From: Pseudomonas cremoris
GTDB taxonomy: Bacteria; Pseudomonadota; Gammaproteobacteria; Pseudomonadales; Pseudomonadaceae
Length of the DNA stretch: 31,895 nucleotides
Reading direction: 5' to 3'
Assembly (NCBI RefSeq): GCF_014230465.1
Contig: NZ_JAAXCY010000022.1
Span: 1-31,895 of the forward strand
This document shows, piece after piece, positions 16,450 through 24,956 of this stretch (within the stretch, counting starts at the first letter, position 1; every line of letters begins with the position of its first letter). The notes beneath the pieces are model-generated. The model was not told where the DNA came from. It saw only the letters and a list, made by a program, of their open reading frames with translations, and made no database searches. Both the position numbers and the translations under genes were made by a program.

Positions 16450-16540
16450 TCTGATCTCACAGACGGAGCAGTTCAGGGGGCTTTGCCCTGGCTCGGCTTG
16501 CTACATGTGCAAGGCGTTACCATTCGTCAATGGCTTATAG
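16450..16540 (+). pseudogene. arsN2: C-terminal tail of the interrupted ArsN2-like gene
   Basis: Starting in the right-hand TCTGAT repeat the frame reads LISQTEQFRGLCPGSACYM and on to a stop at 16538-16540. The (T/S)xxF..LCP.SA..M pattern is the usual C-terminus of ArsN2 proteins. Joined to the left part through a single TCTGAT, the same frame gives EPPLISQTEQF, the expected lead-in. It has no start of its own and is a fragment created by the cassette insertion. Confidence 0.75.
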
Positions 16541-16674
16541 TCTGCCCACCCGATAGTCTGAAAAGCCAGATCGGAAAAATGTGGCAGTGAAGCTCAGCAC
16601 ACAAGACCACGAATCGCACAGTCTCTGGTGCGGCGGCCCTCACTCGATAGAACGCAACGACAGGCTAGATGGCA

Positions 16675-16941
16675 TTAGGCTCGTATGCCGTGGTCAAGCC
16701 GTATAATCTCGTCATGGATAATTGTGAGTCCCATAGGTGTGCACAGCACCCTGCAGGGTGCCTGACGGCCTACACCTACTACAGATCTTACGAGCCATCG
16801 CTCCGCCTTCTTTCGGCTTCCAAACACTTCAAGTGCGATTGAGAAGACCTGCTCGTAACGCGTTTCAAAACAGCGATGCCTAGCACTCCAGCAGCCGATC
16901 GGGGAGCGAACGCATCGCCCGACAATCCTAAGCTCATTCAT
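16675..16941 (-). CDS. Second orphan DUF2384 (antitoxin-like) protein
   Basis: An 88-residue protein. Residues 36-87 match the MbcA/ParS/Xre toxin-binding domain: ALEVFGSRKKAERWL at 36-50, a G-x-GRQAP turn at 56-62, TPMG at 68-71, then a helix ending IRLDHGI at 80-86. The short N-terminus (35 residues, four cysteines in the first 67) is not a normal Xre HTH. An AGAGGG ribosome site lies 6 nt before the ATG. No RES-domain toxin lies beside it. It is only distantly similar to the protein at 5397-5741, so the two are separate acquisitions. It could be a truncated antitoxin. Confidence 0.65.
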   Translation of the reverse strand: MNELRIVGRCVRSPIGCWSARHRCFETRYEQVFSIALEVFGSRKKAERWLVRSVVGVGRQAPCRVLCTPMGLTIIHDEIIRLDHGIRA

Positions 16942-17074
16942 GCTTCACCCTCTGGTGATACTGGTCTGGTCGCCGCTCGTACTCTGTGCAGGGGGCATCC
17001 CGACAGGGCCACCTCGTGGCGCGGCCCTTTAGCTCAGACGCAACGCTTCCATCGAATTGAAGATCTGCTCCCAG

Positions 17075-17704
17075 CTACCTATCACTCAGCACTGATTGTG
17101 CAAAATGGGAAAGATTGGAAGCCCCGCCTCCATTCCTGCGCAACAGATAACCCTTGATACCAACCTGGCCAGGCCCATCCCGATCACACCTTTCTGAGTC
17201 GCCAATCATGACAATCCGCCTCTGACTACTGAGCTCATTTCCTGGCCGAACATCAAGTAGATCGCAGATGTGCTGGTAGATGGTCGCTTGCGGTTTCATA
17301 ACACCAATGCGATAGCTGAAACCATAGGCCCCAAGGTGCGGGAAAATCCTTTCCACTACGGGGCCGTAAGGCATGGCCAGGTTTGAACACACAGCCAGTC
17401 TCAGCCCTGCAGCTTGCAGTAGCCCAACGGCCTCAACCGCGTCTGGATAAGGCCGAATGCTTGCCAGTTCCTCCTCCAGGCATTGGTCGAGAAATGCAAG
17501 CTGGGAGGGCGAGATTTTGATACCAAAGTACAGCGCAGCCTCGCTTAGGGAAAGGCAACGGGTCATGATCGCTCGAATGTCATCAGCGCGAGGCAAGCGG
17601 CCTTGGCGTCGCCCCTCTCGAAGCAACTGTCGAAACGGATGTGTCGGCTGCTGAATCTCGACCAGCGTTCCGAAGGCGTCAAAGATAACGGCATTGGTCT
17701 TCAT
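17075..17704 (-). CDS. HAD-superfamily hydrolase
   Basis: A 209-residue cytoplasmic protein with the HAD motifs in order: motif I AVIFDAFGTLVE at about residues 5-16 (nucleophile Asp9; the second position that is Asp in phosphatases is Phe here, as in haloacid-dehalogenase-like members), motif II CSNLA at about 105-109, the Lys of motif III in GVMKPQ, and motif IV GDSERCDRDGP. A four-helix cap lies between motifs I and II. The substrate cannot be assigned. AAGGAA lies 7 nt before the ATG. It shares the strand with the genes up to 19505 but gaps of 70-80 bp or more separate them. Confidence 0.85.
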   Translation of the reverse strand: MKTNAVIFDAFGTLVEIQQPTHPFRQLLREGRRQGRLPRADDIRAIMTRCLSLSEAALYFGIKISPSQLAFLDQCLEEELASIRPYPDAVEAVGLLQAAGLRLAVCSNLAMPYGPVVERIFPHLGAYGFSYRIGVMKPQATIYQHICDLLDVRPGNELSSQRRIVMIGDSERCDRDGPGQVGIKGYLLRRNGGGASNLSHFAQSVLSDR

Positions 17705-17781
17705 CTGAGTTTCCTTCGCTGGTCACCGTCCGCAAGACAGCCACTCTAACGAGAATCAAGTTCAACAACCAAAAAACTAAG

Positions 17782-18279
17782 CTATCGAAGAGTAACGCCA
17801 AATTTTGAAAAATCATCCACCAGCGTTTTTCGACCCAGCATTTTCGGAAGCTTGAAGACGTTCCTGTACCCATACCACAAAAACATAGGAATAATGACAA
17901 GCCCAACTCCAAAGGTTGCCGTTGCAGCAATAATCCCAGCTGGAACCGCTGCTAGCGAAATAACCACACCCTTTACCAAAGTCGACCTTGCAATAATTCG
18001 CAGATCATCCAAGTCGCACTCAACTTTCCCACCAGCCTTCTCAAAAGCGACAACAATTACCGATTTCTTTGAGGCATGCTTATAGTACCAAGTTCGCGGA
18101 ACATCAGTCGCCAAAGCACCATGCTTCACAAGGTACTTCAGCATCACAACCTCTTTGAAATAGAGAGTAGCGCCGTGCTCATCTTCGTATCTAACACGTC
18201 GATAGAGAGCGTCTAGATCACCGCTCCCTTGAGCATCATAGTTCTTAACAGTCAATGTCAGTTTCTTTAACTCGGACAT
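17782..18279 (-). CDS. Small protein with C-terminal membrane hairpin, unknown function
   Basis: A 165-residue protein. Residues 1-100 are soluble and mixed alpha/beta with charged segments (VRYEDEHGATLYFKEVVMLKY in part); residues about 102-140 are two hydrophobic segments rich in Ala, Ile and Val joined by a short turn, then a basic tail. I do not recognise the family. The start at 18279 is set by GGGAGGA about 5 nt upstream; a longer frame begins at 18297. The coding region is visibly AT-richer than its neighbours, a sign of separate origin. The soluble part facing the cytoplasm with a membrane anchor could be an effector, but nothing supports a specific role. Confidence 0.65.
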   Translation of the reverse strand: MSELKKLTLTVKNYDAQGSGDLDALYRRVRYEDEHGATLYFKEVVMLKYLVKHGALATDVPRTWYYKHASKKSVIVVAFEKAGGKVECDLDDLRIIARSTLVKGVVISLAAVPAGIIAATATFGVGLVIIPMFLWYGYRNVFKLPKMLGRKTLVDDFSKFGVTLR

Positions 18280-18377
18280 GCTTCCTCCCTTAAACACACA
18301 TTAACTATTAATGGATTAGATGACGGCGGGGCCTAATTAAGCAGGCTGAGACAGCGGCCTCGACAACGCGGGGGCAA

Positions 18378-18695
18378 TCAAGCGGCGGCAGGCAATCGGC
18401 TGACCATGACGTAATGATCGTTGCCTGACACTGTCCGCAATAACGCCATGCCTTCGACCTCCGCTATCACCTCACTAGGGGGTGTGACAATTGTCATCCC
18501 ATCAGCCAGTTGCCCTGAAAGATCGCCATACACATACGCAACGAAACGATCGCCAACTTCAGCTGCATCTACCAGGTACGCGTCCACTAGTGCACCCCAA
18601 TCATGGGCCTGCGCGATCGCCAACTTAGCTGACACCAGACTGGGCAGTCGTATTACGCCCTCAACCATCCAGTCCTGGGAATTCAGACAACTCAT
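18378..18695 (-). CDS. Hypothetical protein
   Basis: A soluble 105-residue protein with no recognised domain. It alternates short strands and helices (RLPSLVSAKLAIAQ, VGDRFVAYVYGDLSGQ, MTIVTPPSEVI) and has no cysteine cluster or catalytic motif that I can identify. GGAG lies 5 nt before the ATG at 18695, which supports it being translated. It is 75 bp downstream of the metallophosphoesterase on the same strand and may share its transcript. Confidence 0.55.
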   Translation of the reverse strand: MSCLNSQDWMVEGVIRLPSLVSAKLAIAQAHDWGALVDAYLVDAAEVGDRFVAYVYGDLSGQLADGMTIVTPPSEVIAEVEGMALLRTVSGNDHYVMVSRLPAAA

Positions 18696-18770
18696 GGATT
18701 CTCCATCACGTTCGAATTTGAAACCTACTCACTTACTGAAAAAGCTAAACGACGGCAGCCCAATCAGTCT

Positions 18771-19505
18771 TCATACACTGACAACTAGGTCTGGCCGAAA
18801 GCCAGTTTCTTCGGTGGGATAACCACGAGGATTACTCACAAACCGAACGCCATTAACCACCTCATCCACAGCTTCGTGGGTATGGCCAAAGATCCATAGA
18901 TCGATCTTGAAATCCATCAGGCCATCCCAATTGTTTCCATAGGCTGCTCGCAAGTGAGGATCGGCTCCTTGGTCACTCACGAACTTCATAAGGGGCGGAT
19001 AGTGAGTCACAACTACACGCTTACCGTTGAATGGCAGCGATAGCTGGCCCTCCAACCACTCCTTCGTCTCTCGATTTCTCGCGATCAGATCATCAGGGCG
19101 CAAACGCCGATACTGTTCACCGACACGGATTGCGCGAAAGTCATTCAGTGAGTTACGAGCGCACCAAGAAGCAGCTACTGGGTCTCCGGTCGCGGCCAGG
19201 CTCGTCCAACCCGTAGCGCAGAGAAACTGCACGTCACGGTGTTCTAAAACCTGATTTTCCAATACGTGGACGTGCGCCTCAGCAGCGTCAAGCAGCTTGC
19301 TGTGGGTTCGATCTATATTCCCGCTGTAGTGCTCATGATTGCCCATGGCATATATGACAGGCGTGCTGAAGGTCAGGCTGGCCCACATGGCCCCCCTGGA
19401 CTTCACGTGGATGTCACCGGCTAATACGACCACGTCACAGTCCACCACAGGGGGGACGAAATCGGCGAACTCACAATGCAGATCAGACAGTATATGAAGC
19501 TTCAT
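18771..19505 (-). CDS. Calcineurin-like metallophosphoesterase
   Basis: A 244-residue cytoplasmic enzyme with the full set of metallophosphoesterase motifs: SDLHCEF at 7-13, GDIH at 30-33, GNHEHY at about 55-60, THYPP at about 168-172 and GHTHEA at about 207-212. These supply the Asp, Asn and His ligands of a two-metal centre. Family members cleave phosphomonoesters or phosphodiesters, including nucleotides and nucleic acids; the substrate is not visible. It has a poor ribosome site. It is the first gene of the minus-strand block reaching down to 16675. Confidence 0.88.
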   Translation of the reverse strand: MKLHILSDLHCEFADFVPPVVDCDVVVLAGDIHVKSRGAMWASLTFSTPVIYAMGNHEHYSGNIDRTHSKLLDAAEAHVHVLENQVLEHRDVQFLCATGWTSLAATGDPVAASWCARNSLNDFRAIRVGEQYRRLRPDDLIARNRETKEWLEGQLSLPFNGKRVVVTHYPPLMKFVSDQGADPHLRAAYGNNWDGLMDFKIDLWIFGHTHEAVDEVVNGVRFVSNPRGYPTEETGFRPDLVVSV

Positions 19506-19626
19506 CCCAAGCCTGCTGACGTCGACTTTCTAATAAATTGATCATTCCCTGGCCCGGTCGCTCGGACGCGGCGAAGCTGCCATCAGTAGGCCCACGATAA
19601 ACGATGATCGCCATTATTGCTAGCTT

Positions 19627-19640
19627 TCGATATTTATCGA
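19627..19640. promoter_or_regulatory. Inverted repeat upstream of the XRE gene
   Basis: TCGATA-TT-TATCGA is a perfect 6-bp inverted repeat 42 bp before the XRE-type start codon. Position and symmetry suit autoregulation by that protein; a binding protein is not shown. Confidence 0.45.
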
Positions 19641-19682
19641 CGCATGGCGCTGTGGCCCTATTCTTCGTTTTGAGCGCTCAGC

Positions 19683-20159
19683 ATGCAGAACGAGATAGCA
19701 GCAATAGTCCGAGCTCTGCGCGACCTGAGAGGATCAGCTCAGGAGGAGCTTGCCGAGATCAGTTCCCAAGCCAATCTGTCACGATTGGAGCAAGGGAAAA
19801 CGCAGGTCTCTTTGGTCAAGCTGAGCAAGATCGCGCGCACCCTGGATTTCGACCTCGTGGCTCTCGTCGCGCTATGTCAGGCCCTCCAGGATGGGTCATC
19901 ACCTATCGATGTCATGGCGAAGGCTTCAAAGGACTTGGAAGGCTTCGTAGCCCAGGGAGGGTTGCAGGGCCTGAAGAGGCATTGGGACGCTGGTGAAGGG
20001 CTGGTGAAGCGCACGCGAGGCAAACCCAGCAGCCCAGATCGAATCCGGGCAGTACTAGAGCTCAAGGCCAGTGGCATGTCGAAGGCGGAGGTGGGTCGAG
20101 CGCTGGGGTTGCCTGAAGCGACTGTCAGGCGTTACTGGCTCAAAGAACTGCCTGGCTAG
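19683..20159 (+). CDS. XRE-type regulator with second Hin-like HTH
   Basis: A 158-residue DNA-binding protein with two helix-turn-helix parts. Residues about 6-70 are XRE-like (LRDLRGSAQEELAEISSQ, then LSRLEQGKTQVSLVKLSKIA). Residues about 108-155 resemble the resolvase/Hin C-terminal HTH: SSPDRIRAVLELKASGMSKA, EVGRALGLPEATVRRYW. The middle has no recognised domain. No catalytic serine domain is present, so it is a regulator rather than a recombinase. It has no strong ribosome site. It converges with the nuclease-like gene at 20212-21408 with 52 bp between their ends, and a candidate operator lies at 19627-19640. Confidence 0.75.
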   Translation: MQNEIAAIVRALRDLRGSAQEELAEISSQANLSRLEQGKTQVSLVKLSKIARTLDFDLVALVALCQALQDGSSPIDVMAKASKDLEGFVAQGGLQGLKRHWDAGEGLVKRTRGKPSSPDRIRAVLELKASGMSKAEVGRALGLPEATVRRYWLKELPG

Positions 20160-20211
20160 AAAGGGAGTTGTGGGGTGAGAGCAGAGAAGCTCTCCACTTT
20201 TCCAATTCGAT

Positions 20212-21408
20212 TTAGCGCGGCGGCAGATCCGTGAAGCGCAGCCGGGGATAGATACGCCTTTCCTCAGCGCATTTGGAAATCTGCAAGAACGCTGACAGCA
20301 GTGCATCTTCCGAAGGGCAGTGGCGGGTCATGACCTCGAACTCGTTGTAATCGAAGGCTAGGACGCGAATTCCGACCTCATCCATGAATTTCAAAATCAT
20401 GGCGCTGTATTCATCGTAGTTGTCGATAAAAAGCTCTCTGACCACGACAACTCCCACCAGGGGGCGTGCAGCAAGATCAATGTCCAAGGGCGTGCCGTCC
20501 ACAAGCGCTAAGGCTGGATTGCCTTCTCGCCTGATCGTTGAGATGGCGCCACGTAGTTGCTGCAGGCCGTTCTTCAACTGACTTATGGCCTTCTTTCGCT
20601 TTCTCTCAAGCGTTGTGTTCATCATTGCTGGCGTATTGGGACTGTCCTTCGCCTGCAGCAGCAAAGTCACTTCATCGCCCATCACCACTACGTCAGCCAG
20701 CTCCTCGCCATCGGAAACCTTCAAGGGGCCATGGATGATCCGCTCGGAGGTGTATGCGCGCTGGAGAAGATAGATGATGTCCAACTCCTGAAACGTGCCC
20801 GGCTCAGTGCGCTCTAACTGCGTATTGGAGAAGCCTTGGGAGCCTCGAAAGTCCTGGCGGGTCAGGTCGGTGATCAAATAGTCCGAGGGGAACAGATCTT
20901 CCTGCAGGAACACCGTTGTGGCACGAGCGTCGTCCTCATAGGTCGTGAGGCTGAACCATCTTTCCGCCTGCTCATACATCTTGGGCCAGTGATCTGCTCC
21001 AATGGGGCTGAGTGTACCGAGCTCCTTGCGGAGCTGACCAAGCTTCGCCTGGGCCTTACAACTGAACAGCTCGCGGTTGTGCTCGTCGAAAAAGCACACA
21101 CTGAATTCGTCAGGGAAGCTCTGCAGTGCCTCTGTGAGAGGGTCACCAGGGATGAGTGGGGTTTTGATCAATAGCGGACTTTGTGGGTCATCAAAGCAGG
21201 CTGTGAGAAGCGTAAGCCCCGTCGTTTCGCCTGCCTTGTATGGCGCAAGGTAAAGCTTCAATTCACGCCTTTGCTGAGCGGCCAAGATCAGCTCTTTCCC
21301 TGCCTTGATTACCAGCACGAAGCCTTCAGGGCCTTCAACGATCCATAATCCACGGGCTAAGACAGCGATTTGCTGAAGCGCTTGTGGCTTCATGATCGTG
21401 AGGTACAT
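20212..21408 (-). CDS. PD-(D/E)XK nuclease-like protein
   Basis: A 398-residue cytoplasmic protein. Residues 234-254 (GEELADVVVMGDEVTLLLQA then K254) give the Asp239 and Gln252-Ala-Lys254 of a PD-(D/E)XK active site, on a beta hairpin as expected, followed by a helix with QLKNGLQQL at 277-285. The first 200 residues and the C-terminal 80 are unrecognised; the C-terminus has VVVRELFIDNYDEY, which may be another strand of the nuclease core. The ATG at 21408 follows AAGGAG by 5 nt, so the longer frame to 21510 is rejected. A nuclease of this type in mobile cargo could be a defence or restriction component, but no partner is identified. Confidence 0.7.
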   Translation of the reverse strand: MYLTIMKPQALQQIAVLARGLWIVEGPEGFVLVIKAGKELILAAQQRRELKLYLAPYKAGETTGLTLLTACFDDPQSPLLIKTPLIPGDPLTEALQSFPDEFSVCFFDEHNRELFSCKAQAKLGQLRKELGTLSPIGADHWPKMYEQAERWFSLTTYEDDARATTVFLQEDLFPSDYLITDLTRQDFRGSQGFSNTQLERTEPGTFQELDIIYLLQRAYTSERIIHGPLKVSDGEELADVVVMGDEVTLLLQAKDSPNTPAMMNTTLERKRKKAISQLKNGLQQLRGAISTIRREGNPALALVDGTPLDIDLAARPLVGVVVVRELFIDNYDEYSAMILKFMDEVGIRVLAFDYNEFEVMTRHCPSEDALLSAFLQISKCAEERRIYPRLRFTDLPPR

Positions 21409-21501
21409 TTGAACTCCTTGGCGGTTGCCTGATTGCGTCCTGCAAAACCCGAAGCCTAAAGCGATGAGGCGAGGCCTATGCTTACCATTCAAAATTCCCA
21501 T

Positions 21502-21530
21502 CCTGGCCAACCAAAATTTGGCTAGCCAGG
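21502..21530. terminator. Stem-loop after the island thyA
   Basis: CCTGGC (21502-21507) pairs with GCCAGG (21525-21530), and the interior CCAAA/TTTGG also pairs, with two mismatches. It lies 12 bp after the thyA stop on the minus strand and could end the gin-thyA transcript; a T-run is poor. Confidence 0.5.
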
Positions 21531-21541
21531 CATCGACTCAG

Positions 21542-22375
21542 TTAGATCGATACAGGAGCAGGAATATGAGGATGTGGGTCATAGCCCACAATCTCAAAGT
21601 CCTCAAACTTGTAATCGTAAATGCTGTCCGGCTTGCGCTTGAACTGCAACTTAGGCAGAGGGCGCGGATCACGAGTCAGTTGCAGGTTAACTTGCTCAAT
21701 ATGATTCAAGTAAATATGCGCATCACCCATTGTAACTACAACCTCGCCAACTCCCAAATCGCACTGCTGCGCCAACATATGAGTTAAAAAACTAACCCCT
21801 GCTAGGTTATAGGGATTTCCGAGCAATAAGTCTGACGACCGAATGTATAGATGCGCCGACAACTTATTGTTGGCTACATAGAACTGATAGAGCAAATGGC
21901 ATGGTGGCAATGCCATCTTCCCATTCCGGGCATTCTCTTGTGGACTCACCGATTCATCAGGAAGGTACTCGACGTTCCATCCATGGAAGAGAATCCGACG
22001 ACTGTTTGGGTTAGTCTTGAGCGTATGAACGACGTAGTCGATTTGATTGATGGCCTTGCCGTCCTGGGTAGGCCAGGCCGTCCACTGCTTGCCGTAGATC
22101 GGGCCGAGGTCACCGTCTTCAGTTGCCCACTCATCCCAGATGCTGACACCATGCTCCTTCAGCCATTTGGTATTCGTGTCACCATTCAGGAACCAGATCA
22201 TCTCGTTGATGATGCTCTTGAAATGCAGCTTCTTGGTGGTGAGGAGCGGGAAGCCATCCTCCAGGTTGTGGCGGAACTGGCGACCGAAGACACTCAGCGT
22301 GCCGGTGCCGGTGCGATCGCCTTTCTCGACGCCATTCTCTAGCACGTCGGCCAGCAAATCGTGGTACATCTTCAT
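21542..22375 (-). CDS. thyA: Complete island-encoded thymidylate synthase
   Basis: A 277-residue enzyme that methylates dUMP to dTMP with methylene-tetrahydrofolate. It is complete: RTGTGT at 21-26, the [10 protein letters not shown] loop at 46-55, active-site Cys159 in [22 protein letters not shown] at 178-190, the GDAHIYLNH segment at 217-225 and the folate-side C-terminus. It clearly differs from the truncated host copy at 28636-29235 at many positions although both have the same length to the break. Its ATG overlaps the ginD stop by 4 bp, so it is the fifth gene of the recombinase operon. It replaces the function lost when the island entered host thyA. Confidence 0.96.
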   Translation of the reverse strand: MKMYHDLLADVLENGVEKGDRTGTGTLSVFGRQFRHNLEDGFPLLTTKKLHFKSIINEMIWFLNGDTNTKWLKEHGVSIWDEWATEDGDLGPIYGKQWTAWPTQDGKAINQIDYVVHTLKTNPNSRRILFHGWNVEYLPDESVSPQENARNGKMALPPCHLLYQFYVANNKLSAHLYIRSSDLLLGNPYNLAGVSFLTHMLAQQCDLGVGEVVVTMGDAHIYLNHIEQVNLQLTRDPRPLPKLQFKRKPDSIYDYKFEDFEIVGYDPHPHIPAPVSI

Positions 22376-22878
22376 TTCGGTTCCTCAAGGTTCGCGCTGA
22401 CCAAATCCAGTGCGTCACGCAATTTCAAAATTTCAGTATCTTGCTCTTTGATCTTCTGACGCAGCTCATCTGCGAGCTGGAGGTAGTAGTCCCTAGACTC
22501 GCGGACAGTGTCCAATCTCTTGTCGAGCGTGGCACAAGAGTTCTCAGAATCCTGATACCTATTGAACCAATAAAGCACTTCCAATCGACTCTTTTCAAGG
22601 CGTTGCATCAGAATCGTCTTGGGATCCTGCTTCTTCTCAGCCTTGACCCTCTGAGCGAGCACTGCAATGCGGCGGTTGTCCTTGATCGCCTCAAGCCGCT
22701 GCGCCGGGAAGTCGCGCTGTCGGATAGTGTTGCGATGAATGCCTGTGATGCGGCTCAGCTCCGCCATCGTCGGCTTCAGTTTCGGATCAGAGGCAATCTG
22801 CATAAGCCCCTGAGCCAGCAGCTCAGTGTTCCGGTCGTAGTCGAGCTTATTCTTGGCATCAAACGCCTGGACTGTCAT
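22372..22878 (-). CDS. ginD: GinD-like HTH and coiled-coil accessory protein
   Basis: A 168-residue protein. Residues about 38-55 ([20 protein letters not shown]) look like a helix-turn-helix, and residues about 85-160 form heptad-rich charged helices suited to a coiled coil. The small fourth gene after three large recombinases matches GinD of GInt islands and is also comparable to TnpC of Tn554, the small DNA-binding partner of tyrosine recombinases. In GInts all four genes are needed for integration and excision. It overlaps ginC and thyA by 4 bp on each side. Confidence 0.75.
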   Translation of the reverse strand: MTVQAFDAKNKLDYDRNTELLAQGLMQIASDPKLKPTMAELSRITGIHRNTIRQRDFPAQRLEAIKDNRRIAVLAQRVKAEKKQDPKTILMQRLEKSRLEVLYWFNRYQDSENSCATLDKRLDTVRESRDYYLQLADELRQKIKEQDTEILKLRDALDLVSANLEEPK

Positions 22879-24956
22879 ACCTCGACCTCCTCACCCAGAT
22901 GCTCCAACACACCCTTGGCTTCCTCCATCGCCGCTCGCAACTCCTCCTCAGAGCCTGCTGAGTTCGGAGAGCTCAAGGCCAAGCTGTTCTGCACATAGAT
23001 CTCCCGCCATTTAGGAGCGTGAGCCTTGGTGACCACGGCGTTTTTGCACCGATTCGGATTGCAACGCAGCGATCCGATGCAGGGCAGAGACTCGTCAAAT
23101 ACCTCACGTTGACCGCCATAACAGAAGCCTTGTCCCACGTTGATGATCGCCATGCGCTTCTTGGCCATCTGGGCGATGATTTGCTCTTTGGTGTAGCCAG
23201 CCGCCATGTACCCGCTGAACACCTTTTTCATCCGCGCCTTGTGGCTCTCCGCATTGGGGCCGGCGTAGTTTCCGTCGGGATCGCAGTAGCTCTGGATGTA
23301 CTCCTCCTCTGCCATTTGCGTCGGCGTCTTGCTAGATGAACGCCCACCCTTGGACAAGATCTCAGCGATCGCTCCGTACCCAAGCGTCACCGCACTGAAC
23401 GCCTTGTTCTGGCCAGCACCACCGATAAGGTCACCGAAGTGCTTTAGCTGGTGAGAGATGAATGGGAGCCCAAGCTCAGCCCTGGCCATCTGGTAAGCCA
23501 GGGTGTGTCGCAACGTGTAAGGCGAGAATTCCAGCGACTCGAACTCCTCGTCCGTCAGAATATCCTCGAAGAAAGCTCTGAACTGGTGAGTGATTCCAAG
23601 CGAGGACATTGAGTTTGGTTCGGCGTCCTGCGCGACAGTATCCACATTGGAGAACAGGTAAGGATTCTGCTTTACCTTAGCGATGAGGCAAGCGGCACGG
23701 ATGGCGTCACGCACAATCGGAATCGCGATCCACTTGTCGTCGAACAGCTTGGCCAAGCCTTGGCGATGCTTGATCACGTTGCTGATCAGCAACCAGTAGT
23801 CGCTCTCTTGCTCCATGCACGACTCGACTAGGATCTCGGAGAGCTCTGAGGGCCGCATGCCGGTGTACTGCGCCACGAGATAGCAGGCACTGTACGAGAC
23901 GAAATTGATGTACCTACGGAAATCATCGTCCAGTTTGGAATCTGAGAGCTTGAGTAACGTTTCGGTCGCCTTAAAATCATGTCGACCAGAGCCAGATTGG
24001 AACGTAGATGGAATGCAGCCAAAAGCTGCGGACAGTGCATTCGCCATCGCACCGGAGTCATAGCCTTTTCTCCGCAGCCTCAGCGCTACGTACAACTCGA
24101 AATTGTAACGCGACAGCTCTTGAGCGTTGGCTAACGAGTAGCCGCTAGCGTTTTGGCGGGTAAGGGCAACCAGGTCATCCACAGGCTCCCCCAGAGTGCT
24201 TAGGAAGTCGACCACTGCGAACGACGCCTCGCGAGAAGCCTTCTCGAACACATCGTTCGGCAGAATACGGTATGTGCGCTCAGAATCAGGGACGTGCTTG
24301 AGTACCTTGGCCCAGGCGAGCGATTCCAGCTGAACGTAAGGCAGTGGCTCTTCGAAAATCTGCTCCTCGAAAAATGGCGACCTGACCAAGGTAAAGAACT
24401 TCTTGAGATCAGGGCCAAAGGCGTAGGGATGAATGAGCGCTGCCTCCCGGTACATACCCGCATCAAAGTACGTCAGACCATGGTGTCCAACCTCGAAGAA
24501 CTCATCCGTCATCAGCTGGCGCGCCTGCCCCGACATCGTATCCAGGAAGCTCAATCCAGCCTTCATGCATGAAATGGCGGTGTTGGCTTTGATGTTCCTT
24601 GGCGAGGCAAACGAGCGCGTTGCCGCTGGCATCTTCAGCCAGCAATACAGGGCCACCTTGACCTCCAAGACCGCCGACTGGTTGAGCAATGGGTACGAGT
24701 CAAAATTGAGCCGTAGCTTGGCTCCTTGGACATTCCTGGCGGCGTTCGGATGATCGTCATTGAAGTCCCAGACGGCGTCGCCCAAGACGGATGTCTTACT
24801 GACAGGCAACGCCATCAGCGCCTGGTACCAAGAGAGTGCTTCCAGCGACACAGGAGTCGGATCGGCGATGTTTCTGCGCAACTCAAGCAGCAGGGTGTGA
24901 GCAGTTGTACGCCACTGTTTGTACGCAGCGAGTTCAGGGATCAGAGCATGGTTCAT
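22875..24956 (-). CDS. ginC: GinC-like tyrosine-recombinase-like protein
   Basis: A 693-residue protein. The C-terminal half has the tyrosine-recombinase layout: Arg368 in TGMRPSEL, Arg483 in [11 protein letters not shown] (the usual His of the HxxR motif is Tyr480), His506 in LKHFG, and Tyr527 in TLGYGAI as the candidate nucleophile. After this lies a cluster of cysteines (612, 626, 632, 637) that could bind zinc. The N-terminal 300 residues, presumably the DNA-binding arm, are unrecognised. It overlaps ginB and ginD by 4 bp each. The altered motif means catalytic competence is uncertain. Confidence 0.8.
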   Translation of the reverse strand: MNHALIPELAAYKQWRTTAHTLLLELRRNIADPTPVSLEALSWYQALMALPVSKTSVLGDAVWDFNDDHPNAARNVQGAKLRLNFDSYPLLNQSAVLEVKVALYCWLKMPAATRSFASPRNIKANTAISCMKAGLSFLDTMSGQARQLMTDEFFEVGHHGLTYFDAGMYREAALIHPYAFGPDLKKFFTLVRSPFFEEQIFEEPLPYVQLESLAWAKVLKHVPDSERTYRILPNDVFEKASREASFAVVDFLSTLGEPVDDLVALTRQNASGYSLANAQELSRYNFELYVALRLRRKGYDSGAMANALSAAFGCIPSTFQSGSGRHDFKATETLLKLSDSKLDDDFRRYINFVSYSACYLVAQYTGMRPSELSEILVESCMEQESDYWLLISNVIKHRQGLAKLFDDKWIAIPIVRDAIRAACLIAKVKQNPYLFSNVDTVAQDAEPNSMSSLGITHQFRAFFEDILTDEEFESLEFSPYTLRHTLAYQMARAELGLPFISHQLKHFGDLIGGAGQNKAFSAVTLGYGAIAEILSKGGRSSSKTPTQMAEEEYIQSYCDPDGNYAGPNAESHKARMKKVFSGYMAAGYTKEQIIAQMAKKRMAIINVGQGFCYGGQREVFDESLPCIGSLRCNPNRCKNAVVTKAHAPKWREIYVQNSLALSSPNSAGSEEELRAAMEEAKGVLEHLGEEVEV

